Notes under the pieces: model-generated
The model's database searches: none
Seen by the model: only the letters and a program-made list of their open reading frames with translations
Told to the model about the DNA's origin: nothing
NCBI GenBank assembly: GCA_000711775.1
Contig: ARYC01000254.1
Location: 87,857-151,856 of the forward strand
Origin: Oxytricha trifallax
Lineage: Eukaryota; Ciliophora; Spirotrichea; Sporadotrichida; Oxytrichidae
Direction: 5' to 3'
DNA: 64,000 nucleotides
Translations under genes and position numbers: made by a program
Shown: positions 34,745-45,414 of the stretch, piece by piece
How positions within the stretch are numbered: position 1 is the stretch's first letter
Layout of the letters: each line of letters starts with the position of its first letter

Positions 34745-35257
34745 CATACTAACTTTGTATAGGAGCTGGCACTGCAAAAACAATGGTTGATTCTTAGGTG
34801 TTAGACATCATTTTTATACTTAGTTTATAACTATAAATTTTCTAATTTTATGCTTAATATTTTTAATTTTGGTACCAACTGAAAATAAATTCAGGTAGGT
34901 ACTGGTACCAATTAGGTTTTGAACCATTTTGGAACTTTTCCATTAAAACCTCATTAGTTTAAAAATAGGTACTAATTAAGTTTTGGTACTATTAAATTGG
35001 TACCAATTAAAATTAAACGAATTTAGTACCAGTACTAATTAAATTTAAACAAATTTAGTACTAATTTAATGGAACTAAATTGATAAAAATGGAGCTCAAT
35101 CACTGCAGTTTGTTACAGCTTCTGCAAACTTTCTCCACGTATCTTGCAGGGTTGACCTCCTATAAGATGCCCATATTTAATAGTAAGATTTTAAACAATA
35201 GGATCCAGAAGTCTATAAATTATAATTTGAAATTCATTAATAGGAAGAGGAACAAAG
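34745..35257. repeat. GGTACC-rich spacer inside the TBE
   Basis: Between divergent TBE ORFs the motif GGTAC(C)AATTA and its variants TTAGTACCAG/TAGTACTAATT recur about eight times between 34870 and 35070 in both orientations. This is the likely promoter region of the two diverging ORFs, and the repeats could be binding sites or slippage products. Confidence 0.5.
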
Positions 35258-36044
35258 ATGGAATCACTCAATGATCAAATGAAAAGAGTCGAGGCTCAAG
35301 AAATGATATCAAGATTCAGAAGTAAGGAAGATCTCTATCGATACCAAACTTTACATGGTAGATAACTTGATGACTATTAACATATTATACAGTTGGTTTA
35401 ATCCTTCCAACGATGGAAGGTACCAAAATTTCATTCTTGAAAGCAATACTTTGTGAGGAGAAGAAAGCTTTTAAAAATAAAGAGATTAAACTAATCGAAA
35501 TTCCCAACTACCCTGAAATTTCAGTCACTAATCTTTATGAGGATGCCATGTAAGATGAGGAAATGGTAGTTTACCTTCCTACCAAGAAACAACTCTCTAA
35601 TAAACTACAGAAAGGAACTTTTTCTTTGGTGTTCTTGGTACAATAAAAAAGGAGTATCTCAGAGAAATAATTGAAGAAGCACATAAGAAACGATATTCTA
35701 TCTCTCCTGAAGACGAGAAAAGCAAGGCATTCTAATAAACTCAGCTTGGCTAGAGGAACTTAAGAAGCATCCTTATCTTTCAAGTAGCTTTGACATATAA
35801 CTTTGTAGGAAAATCTGGCACTGGCATATATCTTATGAAAGAACATGCAAAGGTACACAGAGAAAGAAAATCGCAGACAATTTATGAGGTGAGCAAGAGG
35901 CTTTATAAAGATGTCTAAAAACCAGATGAAATGAACATAGATGCAGGAGCTGGCACTAAGAGAAGAAATATGGGCCCAAGCAAGCCATAAGAAGAGGAGA
36001 AGAAAGAGAAGCCAAACCCCTTAATGGGTTAGTTTAATACGTGA
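35258..36044 (+). pseudogene. TBE 22-kDa-type ORF, two frameshifts
   Basis: From ATG 35258 (MESLNDQMKRVEAQEM) to TGA 36042-36044. Three frame segments must be joined: 35258 to about 35400, 35404 to about 35627 (LPTMEGTKISFLKAILCEEKKAF...) and 35628 to the end (GVLGTIKKEYLREIIEEAHKK...KPNPLMGQFNT). The last 15 codons match the piece of the same ORF seen inverted at the right edge of the window (63958-64000). No catalytic motif is recognised. Two indels make this copy inactive. Confidence 0.75.
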
Positions 36045-36050
36045 ACTTAT

Positions 36051-37112
36051 TCATTCATTTAAATCTAAAACTTATTTATAAACATTCATTCTTCCCTCTC
36101 TCGCACAAACTGTTGTCTTATCTACGCTCACTCTCTTACAGCTGCTTTGAATTAAGTCTACTGTATCGATGGGCAAGTCATGCATAAGATGATACAGCAG
36201 CAGCTTCTTGTAGTGAGTCTTGATTTAACTCCAGTAGAATTCAATTCCATTAAATGATGGGCTATAAGGAACGTTGTATACAGGAGTTATGTTTAGCTCT
36301 TCATAAGCTTTCTTAGACTCCTTAGTCTTATGAACGGAGAAGTTATCAACAAACAAGATGATCTCTTGTTACTATACTTCTCTCTGAGCTTATGTAGGAA
36401 CTCTATATACTACTCTCGCTTAATAGAGCGAGGGTGAATAACATAACTCTCTAAGCCTGAATCTTCACTTATACCAGCTAAAATTGCATGAGTGAATACC
36501 TTCACTTTTTAATCATAGACTTCTATACTATCATACTTCTTATACCAAGACTAATTAATAAAGTGTTGAAGGTGAATACAGCTTCATCAGCGTGTATGAA
36601 CTTGATGCTATTAATAATAGCTCTCTGCATTTAATCATATATATAGTTTAATTATAACTATAAAATGGCACTATAAAATCAATCACTCTCTTCACTCTGT
36701 TGACAGTCTTGAAAGTAAAACCATTTCTTCTATAAATATTGGCTATAGTCTAAGGAGAGATACGCATGTCAGGAAACCTGCGATGAAACATCACAGCTCG
36801 CTAGTCTAATGGAAAGTGTGCCCAATACTTCAAAGTCTTCGAGTCGCAGAGGAAGTCAATATGAGCCTGAGAGAACTTTTATTTTCTTGCAGGATGCGTT
36901 CAACAACCAGAATTAAAATGCTAAACAGCTAGCAAGCAGTGATACCTAACAGTTGAGGCCCTCTTGCGTAATAACTTTGCTATAGCTGCATAATTTAGTA
37001 CAGGTTTGGCTTAGTCTATATTAATACACGTACCATACCTAAGCTGAAGCAGTAAATCTAAATATTACTCATCATAAATCGACCCTAAATTTCGCTAATT
37101 TCTATTTCTCAT
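36051..37112 (-). pseudogene. TBE DDE transposase, multiply broken
   Basis: From ATG 37110-37112 (MRNRNQRNLGSIYDEQYLD) to TGA 36051-36053. It aligns throughout with the transposase at 62876-63942. Conserved catalytic blocks: FIHADEAVFTFN (first Asp), LFVDN...HK (second Asp) and YSPSFNGIEFYW (Glu), the pattern of IS630/Tc1/mariner-type enzymes. Lesions: an in-frame TGA in the N-terminal third (after NSGC), a two-base gain in an AT run near 36645 and a one-base shift just before the VDN motif near 36350. Inactive. Confidence 0.85.
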
Positions 37113-37133
37113 TTTGTAAATTGGCCTAATTTC

Positions 37134-37214
37134 TCTACTAACCCCAATAAGACCCCAACTATACCCTACAAATCAAAGCACTTATAAACCTCACTAAGGG
37201 GTTTTGGAGTTTTG
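37134..37214 (-). repeat. TBE right terminal inverted repeat
   Basis: Inverted partner of 33106-33186; one T replaces C in the second C4 block, so the end reads CAAAACTCCAAAACCCC on the minus strand. Confidence 0.92.
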
Positions 37215-37442
37215 AATGTGTGCATTTGCTACTAAACGATAATCCTAAAAGATAAGTTACTTGCCCAGACTGTATTAGCAATAGCATATATTTATCAAAT
37301 ATAAAATAAAAATTTTAAAGCGTTTTGGCTTAAGAACCTACCGTAAATATGCAAATCCTGAAGAAGATAAAATCTTAAGATTTACTCTTTATCATTTGTG
37401 ATGATCATTAAACTCAAACAACTCAGTACTATTGTATTCAAT
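37215..37442 (+). CDS. Gene 1: RING end and B-box first half (MDS)
   Basis: Continues the RING-like finger directly after the TBE (CVHLLLNDNPKRQVTCPDC, compare DNPKREIVC in gene 2). A linker and the B-box start follow: IICDDHQTQTTQYYC. It ends at pointer AAT 37440-37442. Joining to AAT 37843-37845 gives YYCIQCEIPVCTHC, restoring the CxxC that gene 2 has as LYCTTCQIPTCSYC. Confidence 0.75.
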
Positions 37443-37842
37443 CAAAACTTAAATATATACTTGTATTACAATAATTAATTACAACTCATCTATTAATTAT
37501 CTAATGCAATTAAATCAATTTTAATTTTTTGCTTTATAATACATATTTATACATTTTTATCCAGTAAATTGAACTAATTAATTTTATTGATAATATATAA
37601 ACTGTATAAAATATCTCTATTTTCATTTATATGATTGATTATCAAACATTTTCTTGTTAAAAAAAAGAATAAATGCCTGATAAGATTTTTCGATTTAATA
37701 ACTGTGATTAAATTAGATTATTATACATAAAAATATCTTTACATCTTAGTAAAAGCTATTAATTAAAAGCAAAAATTAAATAGTAAATAATGATTAGCAA
37801 TAAAAAAAATTACTCAAATTTAACTATAAGTTTAAGAGTTTT
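37443..37842 (+). other. IES of 400 bp, pointer AAT
   Basis: AT-rich insert splitting the B-box of gene 1. Removal at the AAT repeat restores the reading frame and the Cys spacing. Gene 2 lacks an IES at this place. Confidence 0.75.
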
Positions 37843-37990
37843 AATGCGAGATTCCAGTGTGCACTCATTGCAAGTTGGATTTAATTATAAATAAATAAAT
37901 TAATAAAAGATACTCACAAGACTCATTTGATTGTTGATTTAACTAGGAGTTTATTCTAAAGCTACTAAACCAATTAAATCAAGATTATTT
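37843..37990 (+). CDS. Gene 1: B-box second half (MDS pieces)
   Basis: 37843-37880 encodes QCEIPVCTHCKLD. A 28-bp segment (37881-37908) bounded by GAT (37878-37880, 37909-37911) interrupts it. The frame then resumes THKTHLIVDLTRSLFQS. The join gives C-x2-C-KLDT-H-x2-H, a normal B-box end and the same as CKLDI-HRDH in gene 2. The right edge of the segment is approximate. Confidence 0.7.
37881..37908 (+). other. 28-bp micro-IES, pointer GAT
   Basis: Pure A/T-rich segment between GAT repeats in the B-box of gene 1. A 31-bp insert sits at the same protein position in gene 2 with pointer TCA. Confidence 0.65.
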
Positions 37991-38069
37991 TACTTTTTTA
38001 ATCTAAATGTTAAAATATTAATTCACTTTGTTAATAATGATAAATTTCAAGGATTTTATTTTAAAATTA

Positions 38070-41000
38070 ATAAAATATTAATGCAATAAATGTTACAAGA
38101 ATCTTTGATGAGTACTCTATTGAGAATATAATATTTTAAGATATATATTATATTAAACAAAATGAATAAAATTTAATAATATTTAATATTTCATTAAATT
38201 ATTAATCAAATTTCTCCATATATTATTTCAATTAAATAAAAAGATGAAATGTGTAATGAGATATTAGTTCACTAAGTTATTTTAAATAAATTTAATCATC
38301 AAGACTAAAATATTCCAAAATAATACTTTTAAAAATTTTTAAATCAAATATAGATCATTCAATTTTGTATCCAATAGTCTTAGGAACTTTTATACTTATA
38401 ATGCAGTAGATTTTAATTCAATTTAGCAATTATAATTACCTAAAATTTACATTTCTAAAATATTATTTTAATTACTTATTCTCAAATCAATTCCATTTTA
38501 TAATATTTAACATAAAAGCTCAACTTAACAAGCAGAGTCAAAATGAAATCCAACTCAGTTCTTTCTAATTCAAAGAAATGCTTTCAAAAGTAACAAGATT
38601 GTTTAAATTTTAATATTTTTATATATATATATATGCTTATACCGCACATTACTAATGAGGAAGCTTCCTTAATTTAAATTCAAAATTTCTTAATCGACCC
38701 TCAAAATCCAAAAATAAAAGCTAAGTAACTGTAAAGTGAAGAGCTCTAAGTACTACCTAATGATGTCCAGATCGATTTTAAGTAACTTATAAAAGATCAG
38801 ATTATTGAACAGTTAAAAGAATTATTATTCAATAATTTAAAACTATATTTAAAATCTCAAGCATCAATGAGAGAGGAGTTTAAACAAACTTTTAATGCTT
38901 TTAAAAATAATTAAAATTAAGTTAATAATTCAATATAAGAACAAGTTGATAAAAAGATTATTGTTATTTTTACAATGATAAAGTAATTTATTTAGGTTAA
39001 TTTTATTTGAATATTAAAATTTAAATAATTAAGTTTTATTGTATGTGCTATGTAATTAATTGCAAGATATATAATTATAATTTTTGCTTTCTATTATAAT
39101 TTAATTTATTAAAAATATTTATCATTTACATTTTATTTTAACAATAATTCATCAGAGGACAAGTATTATTTAAGAGTTAATAATTATAAAATATTCAAGT
39201 AAGTATTAGATTTTTAATTTATTGAATTTTGCAAAATAAAAAATAATATAATAAGTTCTTTATATTTAAAAAAAATTATAAATTCCATGAATTAATCTTT
39301 GAATAGTGTTTTATATCCAATAATTGATTATTTCAATCTTTATTTAAAAATAATTAATATTTTGATTAATTCCATTATTCCAATATTTAAAAACCATTGA
39401 TGAATTTTTTTAGATTTTCAATATTTTTTACTTATGACCTAAAACGTGAACTCCATGAAAACTACTAATTTATTTATTATATTAACTTGGAAGTTAAACT
39501 TAAAGCGTTAGATTAAATAAATTAAAAAATTACTTTACAAAACTAAAAAATACTATAATCTGAGAAATAGATTAAAAGTTCTTGTTCCATTATGTATCCC
39601 CAAAAATAGTTCTTAAATTATTAGTAAATGCATGCTATTGGTTTTAAGTAAATTCAATTTATAAGAGTTTAATTTTAAAGCCAACAAAATATCTAAGGGA
39701 TTAGAAAACTTATTCTTGTCATTTATATATATATCTCTTAAATTTTTATCAGTTAGATTTTATCTCAAAAATTTTATTTCATTATTGTCAATCTTCACTT
39801 ATAAATTAAAGTGTTGAAGGTAAACACAGCTTCATCTGCATGTATGAACTTGATCTTATTGTCAATAGCCCTCTGCATTTAATCATATATAAAGTTTAAA
39901 TTATTACCATAAAATGGCACTGTGAAATCAATTACTCTCTTTACTCTGTTGACAGTCTTAAAGGTAATACCATTTCTTCTATAAATGTTGGCAATAGTTA
40001 AAGGAGAGATACGCATATCTGGAAACTTCCGATCGAACATCATTAGAAAGATTGAGATAATTATTTTATCCTAGCGGACATTATATTCTTTTAGAGAAAA
40101 TAAATCTAAATATTTTATAAAAAAATCAAAATAAATGATAAAATTAAAAAAACTGTAAAAGATAGTGAATACTTTAACATATATAAAGGGTTTTAATTTT
40201 TGAGAGGAGTATTCTGGACTTGAAAATAAAGGTAAACGACAAAATTTTATTGGAGCAAAATTAATTTAATTTAAATAGTTTATTCATTTAAAATCTTAAA
40301 AGCATAGTTCTATTTGATTTAGAAAGCCTTAAAATAAAATTGTAGTAATTGGATATTTTTATTAGTAAATTTAATGCGATTTTATTGTAATAAAAAAAAT
40401 AAATAAAAATTTCATAATAATTAAAGTAATAAATCATTATTTTTATGATGTTTTTTAAAAGCAAGTTTATAAGAATGAAGGTGATAACTTTAGGAAATAC
40501 TCTGAAAAATTAGATGAAGTTAATCTTAAGTTTGAATAATTATAAATATTCATATTTATAAATTATATCTTGAAACATGATGAAAGATATGCCTACAAAA
40601 AGGGGTTTATCTAATAACATTTTATGCTCTAGTTTAATTTAGAAAATTGCAAGTATTTTAATAGATTCAAAACAAAAAAAGTTATGTAAATTTTCAAAAA
40701 ACACAACAGAATTTTATTATATAATACTGTCATTACTTATTCACTAATTGAGTTTCTTATATATACTTATAGTTTTTTAGAAGTTTAAATCTTTGCCCAT
40801 ATAAAATTAAATTTCACAAGTTTATCGATTAATGCAGATTATTTTGCTAACATTTTATATCAAGATTAAATCTTATAAATTAATGAGTTATTGGAGATAT
40901 AATGCCTCAATAATTAATAAGTGATTATAATTCTATTGAATCCCCTAAATTTTATAAATTAAGTTTTAAGAATAATCTCGAAAATGTATAAATTATATTA

Positions 41001-41745
41001 ATTTGTTGGCTCATACTTTTTTTGAATTTTATTCTAGAATGGATGAATAAAAAGATTTGATTAAATTTTATTTTTAATTTACATATAACTTTTATTTTAA
41101 TAAATTATCTATTTATATATTTGAATAAGAACTAAAGGAGTGCAAGTTGATTCAAAAATCTTTTAAATCAAGATTAATCAATTTAGAGAAAGAAATGAAA
41201 GTCTTTAGTCTCTCTAGTTTAGATGATATATACCATTTACAGAGAGCAATTGATTCGAATTTATTATATAAACATATTATTTTTTACTCTATTAGAAAAG
41301 ATACGAGTTAGAAGACTTTCATTTATTAATTATAAATCAAAGTTTTATATTACTTTTATGTAATAAACTTGCATTCAGAGCAATAGTAGTTTAATAACTA
41401 ACTAATATAACTTAGGTAAGAAGAAATATAACAAATTATTGATTCCACCAATCAGACAACACAATCAAACGAAGATCATCTTTGACGTTTTAAATGATTT
41501 TACATTATAATAATTCAATTAATCTCCTTGCTACTACAGAGGAAGAGGAACAGAAAACTCAAGCTATTGATAATAATAATTAAACTACAATGGTATAAAT
41601 TCCCTCAGAAGATGCTTGCAGAAGGCTAAGTGATTCAGATAAAATGTAGTTATTCAGAGACCTTGTTGATTAAGAAATCAATAAAACTTAATACAGTCTC
41701 TTGTCACAACAAATATCTTTTTAATTAAGAATTATATAGAAAAAA
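38070..41745 (+). CDS. Gene 1: coiled-coil MDSs (approximate span)
   Basis: Separate coding pieces, each with a counterpart in gene 2 or 3: RIFDEYSIENI near 38090-38125; NIKAQLNKQSQNEIQL near 38510-38605; a Lys/Glu-rich helix (VQIDFKQLIKDQIIEQLKEL) near 38690-38990; NNSSEDKYYLRV near 39145-39195; EKLDEVNLKFEQL near 40460-40550; ECKLIQKSFKSRLINLEKE near 41135-41275; and LFRDLVDQEINKT near 41650-41740. The AT-rich DNA between them is taken as IESs. Exact pointers are mostly not resolved. All pieces are Gln-rich through TAA/TAG and predicted to form one long coiled coil between B-box and TLDc. Confidence 0.6.
39783..40065 (-). mobile_element. Fragment of a TBE transposase gene
   Basis: About 280 bp closely matching the middle of the TBE transposase (FHRKFPDMRISP... 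through FIHADEAVFTFNTL) on the minus strand. There are no terminal repeats at either side. It lies between coiled-coil MDSs of gene 1, thus inside an IES, and is a relic of an old TBE insertion. Confidence 0.8.
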
Positions 41746-42253
41746 ATTTGCATTATTCTAGTATATTCTATTGTTAATTATAGTTTTTAAATGTGAACAA
41801 TAATGAATATATAAAATTTATTTACTAAAAATTGATATTTAAATTTTATAGTCATGTTATTGAGCAACCAATTTACCTGAATTATCATTGCTTAAATGAA
41901 AGAAAAAAAGTTAAATTAATTCTTTGTAAAATTAAGCAATTTATTTTATATTTTAAATTTTGATTGTAAAATATTTAAGCCTTCATGATTATTATTAATT
42001 TAAAAAAATTAATAAAATTGGAATTTAATATTGTAAATTAATCTTATGAGAATATATGATGTTGGTAAATTTTTATCCTATCTTATTAAAAACTGAAGAA
42101 AAATACAAATTGATATTTAATTTTATAACATTTAGAAATAACAATAATTTTTGATTTATTATTTAATACTAAAATCTGCTTATATTAATTATAATGGTCT
42201 CAATTCTATTTCAATAAAAAATAAAAACTTCAATTAATTTGACTTATAACTGA

Positions 42254-42442
42254 TTGACTAATAAAAAGTTATGCTTTATTAAAATATCAAACTACCAGAC
42301 TAGAAAATATAAGTTATTGTATTGTGGATCTCGTGATGGGTTTGAAGCACAAGATTTTCATGAATATTGCGATGAAAGGGGACCAACCATGTCTTTTATT
42401 CTAAGTGAATGTGGTTATGTCTTCGGCGGGTACGCATCTGTA
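42254..42442 (+). CDS. Gene 1: TLDc domain, first half (MDS)
   Basis: Encodes ISNYQTRKYKLLYCGSRDGF followed by a segment with CDERGPTMSFILSECGYVFGGYAS. This is the first half of a TLDc domain (the LLYxxSRDGF, GPT and VFGGY motifs are diagnostic). It ends at pointer ATCTGTA (42436-42442). The left edge is approximate. TLDc proteins are linked in animals to oxidative-stress protection and V-ATPase binding; the role here is not known. Confidence 0.85.
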
Positions 42443-42937
42443 AAAAATAGCATTATAAATTTATTTTACACATAGATAAATAATGATAGAAATTTTGTTT
42501 TTATTATTTAATATGAATCATGATGTAGAAATGACAATTATTTATAGCATTAATATAAGTCATTATTAAATAAAGTTTTCAATTTCAAAATTAATATTAC
42601 ACACTAGATTAAAGAAAATATATTTTTCTCTATTAAAGTAGATTTAATTTTTTATATATTAATTTACAAGAAACGAGAATTCAAGAATATTTAGAGTTAA
42701 GAAATATTTTTTCCTATTAAAAAATACATTTACATAATAATTTAATATTTGAATTTAAATGAATGAATTATGAAGTTATCAAAAATTAATAAATATTATT
42801 TAAAATATAGACTATTAAAATTCATTCATAATATAACAATAAAGTTTATCGATAAATAATTTTCTTATTTTAAAAATTTTTAACAATTGTTCTATATGAA
42901 AATTTAACCAAAATAAATAAAATTATATTCTAATTAT
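42443..42937 (+). other. IES of 495 bp in TLDc domain, pointer ATCTGTA
   Basis: Bounded by ATCTGTA at 42436-42442 and 42938-42944. Removal with one pointer copy joins GGYAS to VPWTSSDN, the standard TLDc continuation. The interior is strongly AT-rich without a gene. Confidence 0.9.
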
Positions 42938-43262
42938 ATCTGTACCATGGACATCCTCAGATAATCATAAATTTTACAGTGACGCCGATGCTTTTATCTT
43001 TAGTTTGAGCAAGCGTTCTATACATAAACAGTTTAGAAATATGAAGTAAGCAGTTTACCACAGGAAGGATTTATTGTGTGAATTTGGAAGAGATGACATG
43101 GACATTAGAGATAAGTGTAATGAGAATAAGAGCATTTGCAATTTAGGACATACATACGAGTTGCCAGAGGGATGTGTGTAGTATTCAAATGAAGCGCAAT
43201 CGTACTTAGCTGGAATTTATTAATTTAAAGTCTTGGAGATTGAGGTATATTTATTGAAATGA
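42938..43262 (+). CDS. Gene 1: TLDc domain, second half and stop (MDS)
   Basis: An intact frame from the pointer to TGA 43260-43262: VPWTSSDNHKFYSDADAFIF, then CEFGRDDMDIRDKC, ICNLGHTYELPEG and AQSYLAGIYQFKVLEIEVY. These are the C-terminal TLDc motifs, ending in the beta strand IEVY. There is no further IES, whereas gene 2 has one inside this part. Confidence 0.88.
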
Positions 43263-44979
43263 AGAAATATCATTAAAGTTAGTGTTATTTGACTTTATTT
43301 AAAAGAAAAGCTAGAGGCTTAATTAAGAATAAATAAGTATTTTATATTTTATTTGCCATTATTGTTTCAAAATACATATAGATAAGAAATTTGATGTTAA
43401 ATAAGTATTTAATAAATTTTTTATAATTCTTTATTTTTATTTAAATATTTGAGTATTTTAATATAATCAAAATATGTTTAGCCCTAATATTTGCAAAATT
43501 ATTTATATTTTCCTGAATTAATTTTTATTATTCTTATATCATACTTTATCTTGCAATCTTCAATTTTATTTATAATGATAAAAATATAAATTTATTCTAT
43601 TATATTAAATTATTTTTATATATTTTATGTAAAGCAAACGTAATGTTAAATATTTTAATTAAGTATTTTTTTGCCAAATCTTTAGATCTTTTTACTAAAT
43701 TTTAAATTCATATTACACATTAATCCAAAATTTGAAATTTTAAGTTAATTAACTAATAAAAATTATATAGATTATTTTAAAGAGTAATACTTGTATTTTA
43801 AGTTTTCTTTGAGGACAGGTTTAATTTTAAATACCAAAGATCTTCAACTCAAAATTATTGAGTATTTAATTATTAACAAAACTCCAATTTCTTTCAATTT
43901 TATGATAATGAAAGCAGAATTAATAATAATAAATTGTTTCTAAGATTATTGTTAGGCAAAAATAACTTTTATATAGATATTAATAAAGTGATTAACATAT
44001 TTACAAATTATGTGTATGTTTTAATTTATAATATATTTTTCTTTCTAATTTTGATTATAAAATTGTAAAATCATATATTTATTGCTGTTAATTAATAATA
44101 AGTTACTATAATAATTATCATTTATTAGAAAAATTATTAAATTATTAAATTAAAATAAAATAAAATATATCATTAAAACAATCACTATATGTAGGTTAAT
44201 TATAACTACTACTTTTAAGTGAATTAAGCACTAGCAAAAATGATGATAAGTTTTATTATTATCTTTCTTTGATTAAGAAAAGTACAATAAATCTTTTAAA
44301 TAAAATATTATTTTATTTGTATTAGATTTGAAATAATTTTATATAAAATTGGATCATAAAAATACTATGAAAGCATATGGTCAAAATCAATATTATAATC
44401 AATTCAGGATTTATTTTTTATTAATTTGATTGAAAATTATTCAATAAATTGAAATAATAGATTTTATCTTATATAAAAATTGATTATTTAAAAGTTTCAA
44501 TATATTAGGCATATTTTTTAAAAAAATTATTTTCTTTATATTTTAATCTTCTTAGATTTCTATTAACATTAGGCAATTAATTGTATATCAAGTAAATATA
44601 ATTTCATTGAGAAATATTGGCAAAATATGAATTGACAAATAAATTTGATTATCTTAATAATATATTGGAGTTCTTCAATTTATTTTTTAAAATAAATTTA
44701 AATTTAAAACACAAATGATAATAATTTTAAGAAATTGATATAAAATTATTTGTACTTAGATTTCTCCAATTTTATTAAAAATAGAATCGCATAGTACGGC
44801 AGAAAATAAAAAATTAATGCAAATCAAAATATTGCAAATTTCATCATCATTCATATTCTTGAAAATGATTTTCGTATTTAATTCAATTAATTTTTTTCTC
44901 TTCAAATTCAGTCATAATTTTGCTATTTATTTAACTGAAAAGAAATCCTGATTATATTAGAATTTGATTAACTATTAAA
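43263..44979. other. AT-rich spacer between genes 1 and 2
   Basis: About 1.7 kb of very AT-rich DNA. No coding piece with a paralogue was recognised, and no inverted repeat or GC-rich block stands out. Confidence 0.55.
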
Positions 44980-45383
44980 ATGTCAGACTTTTGTAGCTAG
45001 TGCAACAAACTATTCAATTTGATAAATGTTTAAAATTTTAATTTGACTACGAGAAAGCCTATCTTATTAGATGAATAAATTTAAATATATATGAATGTGG
45101 CTGCACACAATGCCTTGAATGCATCAATTCTAAATTAGTAGATAATCCGAAAAGGGAAATTGTGTGTACTGAAGATTGAGCAATTAGCACTTTTTATAAA
45201 AATAATAAGATTATATAATAAACTATGCCATTAGTATTGAAGGAAAATAGACTTGTAGTAAAAAAAACTATAATCCCTGGATTCGTTAACAGTTCTTTGT
45301 GAAGAGCATGATGATTAGATTACAACTTTATACTGTACTACATGTCAAATACCAACTTGTTCTTATTGTAAACTAGATATTCA
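44980..45383 (+). CDS. RING/B-box/TLDc gene 2: RING and B-box start
   Basis: ATG 44980-44982 opens MSDFCSQCNKLFNL. The RING continues as ECGCTQCLECINSKLVDNPKREIVCTED, but the two parts are two bases out of frame at an ATATAT run near 45085. A TGA follows CTED. The B-box begins near 45285: VLCEEHDDQITTLYCTTC, then QIPTCSYCKLD, ending at pointer TCA 45381-45383. The shift and the TGA may be IES borders not recognised, or lesions. Predicted to be an intracellular E3-ligase-like or scaffold module, by family only. Confidence 0.65.
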
Positions 45384-45414
45384 ACAAATTTAATTTTAAT
45401 TTAATATATTTTAC
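45384..45414 (+). other. 31-bp micro-IES, pointer TCA
   Basis: AT-rich segment between TCA 45381-45383 and TCA 45415-45417. The join gives CKLDIHRDHSN, completing the B-box His pair. It lies at the same protein position as the 28-bp segment of gene 1. Confidence 0.65.

Larger units (their letters stand above)
33103..37217. mobile_element. Complete TBE transposon (4,109 bp)
   Basis: Element 33106-37214 is flanked by AAT on both sides (33103-33105 and 37215-37217). The ends read CAAAACCCCAAAACCCC on the left and, inverted, CAAAACTCCAAAACCCC on the right, i.e. C4A4 telomere-like repeats. Terminal inverted repeats of about 81 bp agree almost base for base. Gene order is the classical TBE one: zinc-finger/kinase ORF (minus), 22-kDa ORF (plus), transposase (minus). 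All three are damaged, so this copy is not autonomous. It interrupts the RING region of gene 1. TBEs are known to be removed precisely during macronuclear development, leaving one AAT. Confidence 0.95.
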
